Below are positions 53,326 to 62,532 of a stretch of DNA of 64,000 nt, one piece after another. Source of the DNA: Burkholderia sp. PAMC 26561. Its GTDB lineage: Bacteria > Pseudomonadota > Gammaproteobacteria > Burkholderiales > Burkholderiaceae. The position numbers and the translations under genes are program-made. Within the stretch, counting starts at the first letter, position 1. Every line of letters begins with the position of its first letter. Where the stretch lies: NCBI RefSeq assembly GCF_001557535.2, contig NZ_CP014309.1, positions 1 to 64,000 of the forward strand, in the 5' to 3' direction. Under the pieces are notes generated by a model. It made no database searches. It was not told where the DNA came from and saw only the letters and a program-made list of their open reading frames with translations.

Positions 53326-54942
53326 TCAATACGGAATTTCTTCGTCTTCCGGGTCCGTTATTTCATCGCTCTGGTACACGTCGGCAACACTGTCCGACGC
53401 TTCCCGCTTTGCCAGCACCTCCGGAAGCCAGCCGGTACCGGCAAGGCGAAGCTCGGCGGTCGCTGCGGCATCGCCCTTCTTCATCGCAGCGAGCGGCGTA
53501 GCGGCTTCAGGGGAAACCGCCGTCGATACGACTTCCGCAATTCGTGCCTTCGATACGTGGTTCAGATAACTACTCTCCGTCGGCGTCCAGTACTTGGTCA
53601 TATCGACTTCGAGCAAGTCAGCGAGTGCGTTGACGGGGTGCGCGGCTTCGGTGCCGGTGACGCTATCGAGCGTCGAAGCCACACAGAATGCAAACAGGTT
53701 TGCCATCACGTCGTCGCTTTGTTCAATCAACCAAGGCAGCAGATTCGAGCGCTGTTTGGGCAACATCGCAGCCCACTTGCTACGCTCGGCATCGATCTCC
53801 TCCCATGCGGCGCTCGCTTCCATGTCGTCGGCCTCGCGCAGCAGCTTGTCGTGTGAACACGTGGCCGATACATGTACGCCGGTTTCCTCGCCGTAGTAGT
53901 AGAGACTTGAAAACACCGTAGGGATCAACCGTTGCATAAGGACGGCTAACGCGATGGTTGGCTTGGCTGCAAGCTCAACCTGAACGGCGGCGGTGCGGTG
54001 AGCCGTCAAGCGACGGCATAGTTTGTCGCTGTGCACGGGCTTGGCCTTCTTCGGTTGATCTTGTCCATCGCCTTCATGGGCCGGGCTCGTCGCTGTGCCT
54101 CGCTTCACATATCCGCGCTCGATCACCACCTTACCGGCGTGGTTCAGCAAGACAAACGCTCCGGCGCTCGCGAGTTGCTCGGGCGTCCACACTTCCAGTG
54201 CTTCCACGAACTGCTCACACGTGTTCTGCGCGCCGCGTGCGGCGTCCTCAAGCGCATCGCGCGTGTCGTCGTCCTCGTCGATGGTTTCGTCGCTGTAATA
54301 GGCGTCGAGGGCGCTGCTCGCCTTGTCCCGCGCCTTTTCAAGCTTGGCATACTGCACGGCTTCCTTCTTGGTCATATCGCGCGCTTGCGGCGTGATGTGG
54401 GTGTACGCGGAAAGCTCGCTAAAGTCGCGCTTCACCCGTGTTTCAACAAAGCTCCATCCTTCGGCTGATACGTCTTGCGCGATGACCAGAAGGCGCTCAG
54501 TGGCCAGTTGTTGGAGCAACGCCATATCCGTGATGTATCCGGCGTTTGCGGACTCGCTGAACAGGTCGCGGCGCACATATCCGCCAGCGGCGATGTATGC
54601 GTCGAGCGTCACGAACGCGACTAATGGATTTTCACTGACGTTGATTTCTTCTTCAACAATGGCCTCACGCAGGTGATACGGATCGCGTAACCACGATTGC
54701 GCCGCTTCGAACCAGAGGCGTTCTTGCTTGTCGTGGTCATCGCACAAGGCAAGCGCCTGAATCTGCTCGGTGGTCATGCCATCGTCTCGGTACACGTCCA
54801 ATATCTTGGGCGATACGTTGGCGATCTTCAGGCGGCGCTGAACAGCAAGTGCCGGGATGGAAAACAAAGCCGCAACATAGTCGATGCTGCGCCCTTCTTC
54901 GAGCAACAAACGAAAAGCAATCGCCTGGTCTGCCGCATGCAT
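53326..54942 (-). pseudogene. parB: C-terminal part of a parB-like gene split by the RIT element
   Basis: This 538-aa reading begins MHAADQAIAFRLLLEEGRSIDYVAALFSIPALAVQRRLKIANVS, the helix-turn-helix region of plasmid ParB/Spo0J-like proteins. It is followed by the long C-terminal region found in orphan plasmid ParB proteins. Its first Met is the last residue shared with the N-terminal piece at 60623-61039, and lies in the 6-bp target duplication. Joined, the two pieces give one 676-residue protein. The element therefore disrupts the gene, although this fragment could be translated from the ATG in the duplication. A terminator follows at 53262. Confidence 0.9.
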
Positions 54943-54945
54943 CGG
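54940..54945. repeat. CATCGG target duplication, left copy
   Basis: The six bases next to the TTAGG end of the RIT element match those at 60623-60628. The copy carries the ATG of the 3' parB fragment on the minus strand. Confidence 0.8.
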
Positions 54946-55050
54946 TTAGGTCATTTCTTGAACTGTCCTCTTTGACGCAGGTCATTGAAGCGTCAGCGCT
55001 TTGCACGCGATGACGCATCTTTCGCCTGTACTTTGTCCGAGCGCGGAGAA

Positions 55051-55566
55051 TCACTTGCTGGGACGTGACACTATCGTTACCGGTCGACATGCCTCATCCC
55101 GCTCCTTAAGGAAACGAGCGTTCTGCCGCTGATGACGTGCCGCAATAGTTTCGGCTTCGATTACACGCGCAAGCAGCGCGGCGTTCTCAGTAGCGAGGCG
55201 CCGCTGCTCAATTTTCAGCACCTCGATCACCGCCCGTTGCTGCCCGAGCTTGTCTTGCCAGTTCTCCAGCTTGCTTGGCACGACTCGCTGTTTAGCTGCG
55301 TGGCGCAATGCCTCAATCATTGCCTTGTGGTTGGTATAAATGGCATTGCGGGCAACACCAGCTTCGCGCGCCAGGTTCGCGACACTGAAATGGTGGCATC
55401 GTTCCAGCGATGCATCGTTACGCGGCGCTCCATTGACCAGCCGGTCCAGTGCATCGCGCAGTTTGCAGTCCGTTTGCTGCAGGCGCTTCTCGTAAGGGCT
55501 CGGAACTGGGATTCGGCTCGATTGACGGTTCGGGTCACGTGGCATGCGCATCTCCCTCTGCATCAT
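55051..55566 (-). CDS. RIT accessory protein with HTH and coiled coil
   Basis: This protein has up to 171 aa; Met at 55551 or 55545 may be the true start. The N-terminal part has a helix-turn-helix (FSVANLAREAGVARNAIYTNHKAMIEALRHAAK). The second half is a coiled coil (LGQQRAVIEVLKIEQRRLATENAALLARVIEAET). The layout recalls the TnpC-type helper of Tn554-like elements. It overlaps the end of the third recombinase gene. It may help the recombinases at the element ends. Confidence 0.62.
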   Translation of the reverse strand: MMQREMRMPRDPNRQSSRIPVPSPYEKRLQQTDCKLRDALDRLVNGAPRNDASLERCHHFSVANLAREAGVARNAIYTNHKAMIEALRHAAKQRVVPSKLENWQDKLGQQRAVIEVLKIEQRRLATENAALLARVIEAETIAARHQRQNARFLKERDEACRPVTIVSRPSK

Positions 55567-57415
55567 TCAGTTGCTCCAGGATGCGGTCGCATTCTCCGAT
55601 CCTCGTCTGTGCCAGCGTCACGCTCTCACGATCAAGGATATGGGACTGGACCAGGCTGACGTTATGCGCACGCCGTTCTTCCCACACCGACCGGTGTTTC
55701 TGCGTCACGGCGAAGTTGACGCAGGAGGCGCACACGCTTTGCGTTCGCAGGGCCGGGTTGGGGCCTTTTTCGCCACCCAAACATGACGCAGTTTCGCTTC
55801 GGTAGACGCAGTAACCCCAGTCGCACACCCCTAGATGGAGGTCAGTTTCCGCCATCAAAAACTCAACATAGGCCTGTACGCTGCCGTCACGCGTGCGCCC
55901 CCGGAATCCGGAACGGCCAGCGATCATGCGGCCGGCCTTGCCGCCGAGCGACACAGCCGTGAGCAATTCTTCAAGCGCATGGCGTGTCTCTTCGCGCGCA
56001 TGACGGTCGATCAGTTCATCAAGGACGAAGTCTGTGCCGACATAACCGCGATCGGTCATCACCCGGCTCACGTGGCCGAAATGCGAGCGTAGCGCATCCA
56101 ACCCGGTGCGATCGCGCTTCCCGACGAAGCGCGCGAAGGTCTTGCGTCCCTGGTGAGTGTTCAGGTGCCAGGGTTCGCCGCGGTAAGCCGGCAACTCGAT
56201 GAACGCGGAAAAACCCTTGTTTAGACGCATGATGATGGTCTGGATTGCCGGCAGATGGATGCCGGCGGCGGGGCCCATTAGACCGGTACTACTGAACGAC
56301 AGCCAGAGCTCTGCACGCTCACTACGTTGACGCATCGGGGCCGAGAGCCTCTCCATCACCGCGATGGCGCGCTCGACCGGAGCGGGTGCCACCCATCTAT
56401 GCGGATCGCCATCAGCGCTGCGGGCGGTCTTGTAGATGCGCCCGACAAGGTAAGCGAACTGTTCCGTGCCGTCGGCCGATGGATGCCTTTCGATGCAGCC
56501 GACCTCAAGCCCCAGTATCTCGGAGACGCGTGCCCCGATCAAATAGGCGACGACGATGAAACAAGCTTCACCAATGCGCGACACGAGCTCGCGGACCTGC
56601 TTGGTGCTAACCATTGACTCAAGGTGCCATGGCTTGTCCTCGCCAGGCAGCGTCGAGAATCTAAAGTCGGCTATCTCGTCAATCACTACGAAGCCTGCCT
56701 TGCTCTGGCTGAACCCGGCGGCCAGCGCTTCGTCGTATCGAGCCTGAGCTTTATGCCATAGCACGATCACGTCGTCGGCGGGCGTACCAATCAGGCGCAA
56801 TGCTGCTGAGACCAATGGCACGGCGATTTCGTCAGGAGTGTACGGCAGCCAACCACGGTCGCGGTCTCTCGAACGCTTGATCAGTGCCGCGATCGGCTCG
56901 TCGATCGCCACCTCGGGCATGCGACTGCCCTGCAGGTAGAGCAAATGCAGGATGCCAAGATAGCTATTTAGGGTCGCAGCGGACAGATTCTTGCCTCTCT
57001 TGATGCCGGGTCGCTGGGCGACAACGTCGATGAACTCGACCGCAGCGTCGCGGTTCAAATCGGCAAAGCAACGGCAGCCGCGTTCGGCCATCCATCGAAT
57101 TAGGATGCGCAGGATCTTAAAGGCTGAGACCACGGTACCGTCATGCACACGCTTGCGGCCGGGAGGCGGGTCGACCTTCAGGCTCCATAGGAAACGCTTG
57201 GCTGCAACCGACCAGTCTGCCCATATCGGATCGCTGAAGGGACTGCCGTCGTGCATCCTGAAGCCCCAGTCGAGCGAGAAGTCACTGAGGCTCCCGCCCG
57301 GACGCAGTCCGTCAAGATGCCAGACGGTGTCACCCAGCAGCGATCGAGTCGACACCCGGATCTCTTCGTTGGCAGCCCGCGGCTCGGGCGCGAGCATCGG
57401 CTTGACCATGTTCAC
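55535..57415 (-). CDS. Tyrosine recombinase C of the RIT trio
   Basis: The 626-aa protein has the catalytic pattern near residues 300-470: first Arg in YLIGARVSEILGLEVG, then HLNTHQGRKTFARF (H-x-x-R), SHFGHVS and the nucleophile in RVMTDRGYVG. After this comes a Cys-rich tail (CDWGYCVYR, SCLGGEKGP, SVCASCVNFAV) likely to bind zinc. The N-terminal SAM-like core-binding part is long, as usual in this class. It overlaps gene B by four bases and so is translated with it. Confidence 0.85.
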   Translation of the reverse strand: MNMVKPMLAPEPRAANEEIRVSTRSLLGDTVWHLDGLRPGGSLSDFSLDWGFRMHDGSPFSDPIWADWSVAAKRFLWSLKVDPPPGRKRVHDGTVVSAFKILRILIRWMAERGCRCFADLNRDAAVEFIDVVAQRPGIKRGKNLSAATLNSYLGILHLLYLQGSRMPEVAIDEPIAALIKRSRDRDRGWLPYTPDEIAVPLVSAALRLIGTPADDVIVLWHKAQARYDEALAAGFSQSKAGFVVIDEIADFRFSTLPGEDKPWHLESMVSTKQVRELVSRIGEACFIVVAYLIGARVSEILGLEVGCIERHPSADGTEQFAYLVGRIYKTARSADGDPHRWVAPAPVERAIAVMERLSAPMRQRSERAELWLSFSSTGLMGPAAGIHLPAIQTIIMRLNKGFSAFIELPAYRGEPWHLNTHQGRKTFARFVGKRDRTGLDALRSHFGHVSRVMTDRGYVGTDFVLDELIDRHAREETRHALEELLTAVSLGGKAGRMIAGRSGFRGRTRDGSVQAYVEFLMAETDLHLGVCDWGYCVYRSETASCLGGEKGPNPALRTQSVCASCVNFAVTQKHRSVWEERRAHNVSLVQSHILDRESVTLAQTRIGECDRILEQLNDAEGDAHAT

Positions 57416-59226
57416 TCCAGCGCCGGCAAGCGCGGCAAGACTTCGGCCAATACGGCCGCCTGCGCATGCAACGCGTCCGGGAAGTCGGGCAGAATATCCC
57501 GCACCAGGATGCGGTAGCTGGGTGCGTAAAGCAGTTCCCAGCGCAGCGGATCGAGCTGTTCGCGAGAACGCTCAAACGCCTCTTTGGCTCGGAGAATACG
57601 AGCTAGATGCGGCGCGTCGATCGGTATCACCAAGCCCGGACAGCGCAGGCAACCGCCAATGTGCGGACAGGTCTGCCCTACCTGCGTACCGGGTGCCTCA
57701 CCAGCCCGCGGGTTCAGGCAATCATGACCGAACGGCGCTGTCGCGCGAGTGGCGAGTTCCGGAGCGACGATGTCGCGCTGTATTGCATGCGTGTCGGCCT
57801 CACCCACAATCCACCCGACCATCAGACGCTGCAGTCGCGCCACGATGTCACGCCGAATTTGCTCAGTGCGCGGCCCCTTGACATATACCTCAGTTGTCGT
57901 CACCGACACATGGTTAAGGACCTTCTGCACGTGCACGATGTCGCCGCCCGAGGCCTGGTAGTGTTCGGTGGCCACGCTGCCACGCAGAAGCATCGCAGCG
58001 AAATCCGGCAGCAGCGTGCGCGGACGCTCTGGCGCAGCCCGGTTCCAGATAGCGATGCGCTCGTTGGATCGAGCAACGAACCCTGCGACAGCATGCGTGA
58101 TTGTGCTCAATGAGACTGGCGCGACGGTGTGCGTCTTCTCGCTCTTGACCAGGAACAGATGCTCTCTATCACGCAGCGATGCCTGTGGGACCAACGGTGC
58201 GGTCATTGTTAACAGCTTGTCGATGAGGTTCGGTGCGGCGTAGCGTCTGCGACGGTCGAACGAGCGGCGCTGCGCACGCTTCAGCTTGTCACCGGCCCGC
58301 CCCTTGTCCCAGTCGACGATCACCCGGAACTCTTCCAGGGGATGCGGCCGCTGACAATCCCGCCGAAACAATATCAGCGCCTGCGGATTCGCCGCCGTCT
58401 GGATTGCCAGCGCAACGTAGAACGGCAGCAGTGCTTCACCCGTCAGGTGCAGGTAACCTGCTAATGTGCGTAGTCCCCCGTGACGCGTAATGATAGACCT
58501 GTTAAAACGATGCCCGATGAGAGTCAGTTGCGCCGCTATGACCCCGTCGCTCACCTGCGCGAGGTCGCGAATCAGGCGGTATAGATCCGCCGATACTCCT
58601 GCGGGCACGATGTCCTGGTTCAATATCTGTTGCCCCAGCTCAAAGCGCTCCCAGGCAGCATCAATTTCCTCGTAGCATGCCCGCAAGATCGCCTTGAGCT
58701 GGTCCTCGGACAGGCGCCCCCGCAGCGGGTGCTGGTTATTACGGTTTGGATAGGTCCGAAACGGGAAGTCGATGCGCTGCGGCAGGCGCGATGGATGGAG
58801 CCGTTTCGTCCAATTCACAAGGTTGCGCAGATAAGACAGCAGGTTGGCACGTGCTGACAGCGAGCGAGGACTACCAGCAGGGGTGGTCTGTTGATCCAGC
58901 CATAAGATGTAGCGTCCGATAGTCGCCGTGTTCAGGTCGTCGGTCGACGCAATGCCGCGGTCCTCTCCTGCGAAGCGCGCAAAGATCTGCAGCGATTGCC
59001 AACAGGCGCGCTGTGTATTAGGCGCGGACGCCACGTGGTGATGGCGAAAGGCATCCGCGAAGACGTAGGTCACATCGTTTGGCAAGGCGAGCGTCATCAG
59101 GTCGTAACGCCGGACGACGTCGCCCCAGCCATCGTGGAACACGACAACGCTATCGCTTCCGATCGCCTTCCCGGCACCGGATGCGGTCATCAGGCGCCGG
59201 TCGATCTTTGCGCGGTTAGCTGCCAT
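57412..59226 (-). CDS. Tyrosine recombinase B of the RIT trio
   Basis: In this 604-aa protein the C-terminal catalytic part has LLPDFAAMLLRGSVATEHYQ (Arg of box II), VQKVLNHVS and TTTEVYVKG, whose Tyr is the nucleophile. A Cys-rich segment follows (HDCLNPRAGEAP, CPHIGGCLRCPG). The core-binding region includes YILWLDQQTTPAGSPRSLSAR. Its start overlaps gene A by 11 bases. All three recombinases appear needed together in RIT elements. Confidence 0.85.
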   Translation of the reverse strand: MAANRAKIDRRLMTASGAGKAIGSDSVVVFHDGWGDVVRRYDLMTLALPNDVTYVFADAFRHHHVASAPNTQRACWQSLQIFARFAGEDRGIASTDDLNTATIGRYILWLDQQTTPAGSPRSLSARANLLSYLRNLVNWTKRLHPSRLPQRIDFPFRTYPNRNNQHPLRGRLSEDQLKAILRACYEEIDAAWERFELGQQILNQDIVPAGVSADLYRLIRDLAQVSDGVIAAQLTLIGHRFNRSIITRHGGLRTLAGYLHLTGEALLPFYVALAIQTAANPQALILFRRDCQRPHPLEEFRVIVDWDKGRAGDKLKRAQRRSFDRRRRYAAPNLIDKLLTMTAPLVPQASLRDREHLFLVKSEKTHTVAPVSLSTITHAVAGFVARSNERIAIWNRAAPERPRTLLPDFAAMLLRGSVATEHYQASGGDIVHVQKVLNHVSVTTTEVYVKGPRTEQIRRDIVARLQRLMVGWIVGEADTHAIQRDIVAPELATRATAPFGHDCLNPRAGEAPGTQVGQTCPHIGGCLRCPGLVIPIDAPHLARILRAKEAFERSREQLDPLRWELLYAPSYRILVRDILPDFPDALHAQAAVLAEVLPRLPALE

Positions 59227-60373
59227 CGAGGATCAACTCGCCGTAAAGGTAGTCGATGCTATCGCCCAACTCGCGCTCGTTGACCTCAACGCAGCGCAGG
59301 TAGATGGCAGTGCTCTGGATCGAGCTGTGGCCGAGCAAAACTTGTACTGTCTTAAGCGGATTAATGTCTGGCTTAAGCAGCGCTTGACGTTGTAGCCTTA
59401 CCAGCATGGTCATGGCGAAGGTGTGCCGTAACCAATGGACGGAACCACTTAGGCCCGCGGCGCGAAACGCCTCGTTGAAGACGGCCGACATTCGCTCGCG
59501 AGTTATCGCTGCGCCTTGGCTATTCAGGAAAAGGGCATCGGGCGGTCGGTAGTCCGAATGCTGCCGGCACAGGGCGCGGATCTGCGGCGTGCGGATTTCG
59601 TCGATGTAGCGATGCGTGCAATCAACTAACCGGATCGGCGGATATGCAGTGCGCGGCCGATCCCCCTTCGTGATGGTCAATGCGACGCCAATCAGGGGCC
59701 TGTAATCGGCGTCAAAGTGCGCCGTCTCGGGTATCTGGAACACCGACAGGCCGCAGAGTTCCTTCCGACGCATTCCAGTGACTAGCGCCCACTCAGCGAT
59801 CAGGCGGTAAGGCATCGCCAGCCGGGCGAAGAGAAGTTGCAGTTGGTCTACACGCAGCGGGCGCGGCAAGCGCTCGTGCTCGGACACAGTCAGCGCGTTG
59901 GCCGACACTACCAACGCTCCGGTATGTAAATGGCCAAGAAAAGAATGTCGTCGCTCGGCAGACACTCGTACATCGACAAAGTGAAAAGGCAGTTCCTCGA
60001 TCCGGCCTCGGTCGCGAGCCCACTTGTAGAAGCGACAAACCGTATGGATGCGGTCGTTCACGGTGGATCGGGCGTAGGGTCGGCCGGTATGTGGGCTGGG
60101 ATTCTCCAACATCCGGTTTCGATACGCGGCGATGGTGGCTTCGCCGATCGCCTGCCACTCAAGTCCGGACTGCTCGAGGCTGTCGAACCAATCGTGCAGA
60201 TGCTCAGCGTAGGTGCGAACCGTTTCCGCTGCGTGCGAGCGGCCAGGGATTGTCGCCAGTTCGAACAAGTAGGAGAACGCCGGTTCGATTATGGCCATTC
60301 GATCAGAGAGGAGAATCGGAAAACCGGCCGGTATGCCCGGGTTGCACGCAGCCGCTCGGATGATTCGTGCCAT
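59216..60373 (-). CDS. Tyrosine recombinase A of the RIT trio
   Basis: In this 385-aa protein the N-terminal core-binding region is SAM-like (AETVRTYAEHLHDWFDSLEQSG, RSTVNDRIHTVCRFYKWARDRG). The catalytic residues follow: Arg in LVTGMRRKELCGL, HWLRHTFAMTML, VLLGHSS, and Tyr in STAIYLRC. It is the first gene of the trio. A 34-bp palindrome lies 128-161 bases upstream, between it and the element's end. Confidence 0.88.
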   Translation of the reverse strand: MARIIRAAACNPGIPAGFPILLSDRMAIIEPAFSYLFELATIPGRSHAAETVRTYAEHLHDWFDSLEQSGLEWQAIGEATIAAYRNRMLENPSPHTGRPYARSTVNDRIHTVCRFYKWARDRGRIEELPFHFVDVRVSAERRHSFLGHLHTGALVVSANALTVSEHERLPRPLRVDQLQLLFARLAMPYRLIAEWALVTGMRRKELCGLSVFQIPETAHFDADYRPLIGVALTITKGDRPRTAYPPIRLVDCTHRYIDEIRTPQIRALCRQHSDYRPPDALFLNSQGAAITRERMSAVFNEAFRAAGLSGSVHWLRHTFAMTMLVRLQRQALLKPDINPLKTVQVLLGHSSIQSTAIYLRCVEVNERELGDSIDYLYGELILDGS

Positions 60374-60500
60374 TGGTGTCCTCCGTACTTCTCGTGCTCA
60401 TCCACATCGTCAGACAGTGGATGGGCCGCAAAGCCTTGCGGCTCAACAACAAGGACGGTCGGCGTGACCTGCTGTTATCAGGGACACGAACCGCCGGGTG

Positions 60501-60534
60501 ACGCGAGCCAGGGCAAGCTTGCCCTGGCTCGCGT
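60501..60534. repeat. Perfect 34-bp palindrome inside the RIT end
   Basis: ACGCGAGCCAGGGCAAG is followed at once by its exact complement, centred on AAGCTT. It lies 88 bases inside the right border, upstream of recombinase gene A. It could be a recombinase-binding or operator site, or block transcription from parB. No equal palindrome was found at the other border. Confidence 0.8.
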
Positions 60535-60622
60535 TAAGGAAACTCCTTCGCCAGATTGAGGACTCCCAATGACAAACGAATGACAGGGAGAACAGGCAGG
60601 ACACTTGAGGCGCGTAACCTAA

Positions 60623-60628
60623 CATCGG
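60623..60628. repeat. CATCGG target duplication, right copy
   Basis: These six bases directly follow the CCTAA end of the RIT element and repeat those at 54940-54945. Confidence 0.8.
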
Positions 60629-61039
60629 TTCGCGGGACTCGTTCTCGATCAGCGAAGCCGCCACGGCTTCGGCTTCAGTCAGCACCTTGACGGGGATGTT
60701 CATGTCGGGGTTGATCTTGCCTTGATCCGCTAATAACTGGAGCGCGGCGAGGCGACGCTGACCGGCGCAAACGCACAGCTTCGGGTTCTTGCCGCGTGAG
60801 CCTTTCGCTGGGTGGGCCACCAAGTTCTGTAATAAGCCTTTGGCTAAAATGCTGTCGGCCAGCCCCTCGATGCCTGTTAGCGCTCTACGGCGCACGTTGA
60901 GCGGCGAGACGCTTAACCGGGACAAAGGAACAGACGCTATCGACGTTTCAGCAAAACTTGTTTCCAGCACCGCTCCGATTGCACCCGACCCGTTCGCATT
61001 CTCTGCCACTGCAACATCAACTGAACGATCATCCATCAT
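60623..61039 (-). pseudogene. parB: N-terminal part of the split parB-like gene
   Basis: The 139 codons encode the ParB/Srx-type nuclease-like domain: VPLSRLSVSPLNVRR, GIEGLADSILAKGLLQNLV, NPKLCVCAGQRRLAALQLL and AEAVAASLIENESREPM. The frame then enters the RIT element and ends after about 60 foreign residues at 60443. The C-terminal piece is at 53326-54942. No parA is nearby, so this belonged to the orphan type of plasmid ParB. Confidence 0.9.
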
Positions 61040-61238
61040 TTGCTTCTCCGATTTTGGTCTTAGCGATGTGCTCGACCACTGAGTACATAATAGGCCCTTT
61101 ATGCCTATTTAAACAGTCTTTAATTGTAAACTAGAAGTTACACGTTTTATTGAGTTAATACCTTTACCATTGATCGCCAATTCCTTATTATATTGAGGTG
61201 GCCGAGCATATTGCTAAGGCCCGTTTTAAGGAAATAAG

Positions 61239-61658
61239 ATGTCGAACCCTTCTGATGTATCTGCAATATCCGCGAATCCAATTCCGGAAAACCTTCGACA
61301 CCACTTTCTTCCTAGGCATCTAGGAGGTCTAATGCTGAAAGGGGAGTTTCTGGTGTACGGATGGCTAGGGAAGCTGTCAGAAGACTATGGTGGAGGGCTT
61401 TGGAACTTCTATGACTTGTCAAACGGTGGTTTTTATATGGCTCCGTGCGATGAGAAACGATTTAAAATCGACGTATCGGGAAATTATTTCTCAGGCGAAA
61501 TGAGCGCCGATGCCGCAGGTATTGTGGCATCGCTATTTGCCCAATGCGATTTGGCCAATCGATACGGCATCGATAAACTCATCAATCAGTATCATTGGCT
61601 TCGCGATTTCGCGATTCAACATGCGGAATCTAATTTGATCATGAGGGCCATCGACTAG
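61239..61658 (+). CDS. ArdB/KlcA-type antirestriction protein
   Basis: This 139-aa protein begins with a short variable part, then LRHHFLPRHLGGLMLKGEFLVYGWLGKL. The family signature follows: GGGLWNFYDLSNGGFYMAP and NYFSGEMSADAAGIVASLFA. These proteins inhibit type I restriction in recipient cells, so plasmid entry is eased. A GGAAATAAG-type site precedes the ATG. It is divergent from parB. Confidence 0.88.
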   Translation: MSNPSDVSAISANPIPENLRHHFLPRHLGGLMLKGEFLVYGWLGKLSEDYGGGLWNFYDLSNGGFYMAPCDEKRFKIDVSGNYFSGEMSADAAGIVASLFAQCDLANRYGIDKLINQYHWLRDFAIQHAESNLIMRAID

Positions 61659-61978
61659 TCACCGGAGGACCCGGTCGAGAGGCCGGGTAACTCGCTCGCC
61701 TCGACACGCCCCGCTCTTGCAGACTGGGGGTGAGCCGACCGCTAAACTATCGCGCGCACCGTCGCGCCTGGAGCGAGCGGCACGGGGACCCGCGCTAGTA
61801 GCGCGGGGAGAGCCGCGGACCCGAAGCGAAGCGAAGGGGCGCGACAGCTGGGCCGTAGCGGACCACGGTTCGGGGTCGTCCAGTGGCCAAAGGCCACGGT
61901 GTATCCCCCGCTTTAGCGGGGGCTGGATGCCAAAAGGCGTCTCACGCAGCGCAACTTAACTTTTTTGAGGAAGAGACG
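61659..61978. other. Non-coding region carrying the hairpin array
   Basis: These 320 bases hold no supported gene; a continuous Arg/Gly-rich frame at 61717-61959 has no family resemblance. The second half is filled by four hairpins (61789-61941), and a GAGGAAGAGACG site precedes the gene at 61979. Confidence 0.5.
61789..61941. repeat. Four-hairpin array upstream of 61979
   Basis: Hairpins in order: CCCGCGCT-AGT-AGCGCGGG (61789-61807), GTGGCC-AAA-GGCCAC (61883-61897), CCCCCGCT-TT-AGCGGGGG (61905-61922) and GATGCC-AAAA-GGCGTC with one wobble (61926-61941). The last three are spaced by 3-7 bases. The block ends 37 bases before a small regulator-like gene. Confidence 0.6.
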
Positions 61979-62254
61979 ATGGATCAAGCAACTACAATCA
62001 GACCGGAATGCCTGCGCCCAGCAGCTGACGGCTGGTTGCAACCGACCGGTCCCGAGGTTCGTGAGGTTATCGAACGCGCCGGTTTCACAGGAAGCAAAGC
62101 CGGGAAGTATTTGGGCATAGCCACTCAAGAGACGGGTGGCTGCCGCCAAGTCCGTAAGTGGATCGCTGAGGACGCGCGCATCCCCTATTCCGCGTGGGCG
62201 TTGCTATGCCACGCTGCGGGTCTGGGCCTTATTTGGGTAAGTGAACCGGTTTGA
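61979..62254 (+). CDS. Small regulator-like protein
   Basis: This 91-aa protein has a helix-turn-helix-like core with EVREVIERAGFTGSKAGKYLGIATQETGGCRQVRKWIAE and the ending IPYSAWALLCHAAGLGLIW. Small proteins with this RAGFTGS...VRKW...IPYSAWALLCxxAGLG pattern recur on plasmids and phages. They are probably DNA-binding. The start follows a GAGGAAGAGACG site and the hairpin array. Confidence 0.6.
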   Translation: MDQATTIRPECLRPAADGWLQPTGPEVREVIERAGFTGSKAGKYLGIATQETGGCRQVRKWIAEDARIPYSAWALLCHAAGLGLIWVSEPV

Positions 62255-62304
62255 GCATCAAGAGCACGTGCCAAACGCGCGCGTCTGGTGCGGCGCTGTC
62301 CGCG

Positions 62305-62532
62305 TTAAATCGCATAGTCGTAATATGCAACGAATTCCGCGTGTTTCGCGTTGCCCAGGTCAAACGCCCCAGTTTGCATAATCCCGTCATAGTGGCGCAG
62401 GTCTGAACCCACAAATCCATTGCCCGTGAAGGTTCCGGCGTAACCGAGCATAGAGTATGTGGCGGTGGCGTTATATCCGACGACAATGCGAGCGGTTTCA
62501 TCGCTTATTCTTTGCATGGACGAGCGGCTCAT
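62305..62532 (-). CDS. Small conserved-looking protein
   Basis: This 75-aa protein (MSRSSMQRISDETARIVVGY to NAKHAEFVAYYDYAI) has its ATG overlapping the stop of the LPD29 gene (ATGA), so it is the last gene of a three-gene leftward operon. It has no recognised family, but the balanced composition and coupling support it. Confidence 0.55.
   Translation of the reverse strand: MSRSSMQRISDETARIVVGYNATATYSMLGYAGTFTGNGFVGSDLRHYDGIMQTGAFDLGNAKHAEFVAYYDYAI

Larger units (their letters stand above)
54946..60622 (-). mobile_element. RIT element (recombinase in trio), 5.68 kb, inserted in parB
   Basis: The element carries three overlapping tyrosine recombinases plus a small accessory ORF, all leftward, the defining content of RIT elements. 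Its ends are TTAGGTCATTTC at 54946 and, inverted, TTAGGTTACGCG at 60622, with a further shared TGTCCT about 20 bases inside. CATCGG flanks both sides. Removing the element and one copy restores an uninterrupted parB reading (E-S-R-E-P-M then H-A-A-D-Q), which fixes the borders to the base. A 34-bp palindrome lies near the right end. Confidence 0.9.

Noticed and set aside
56991..57881. Rightward 296-codon open frame opposite recombinases B and C
   Set aside because: It is antisense to the RIT genes and is rich in Ser, Arg and Pro, with no recognisable motif.
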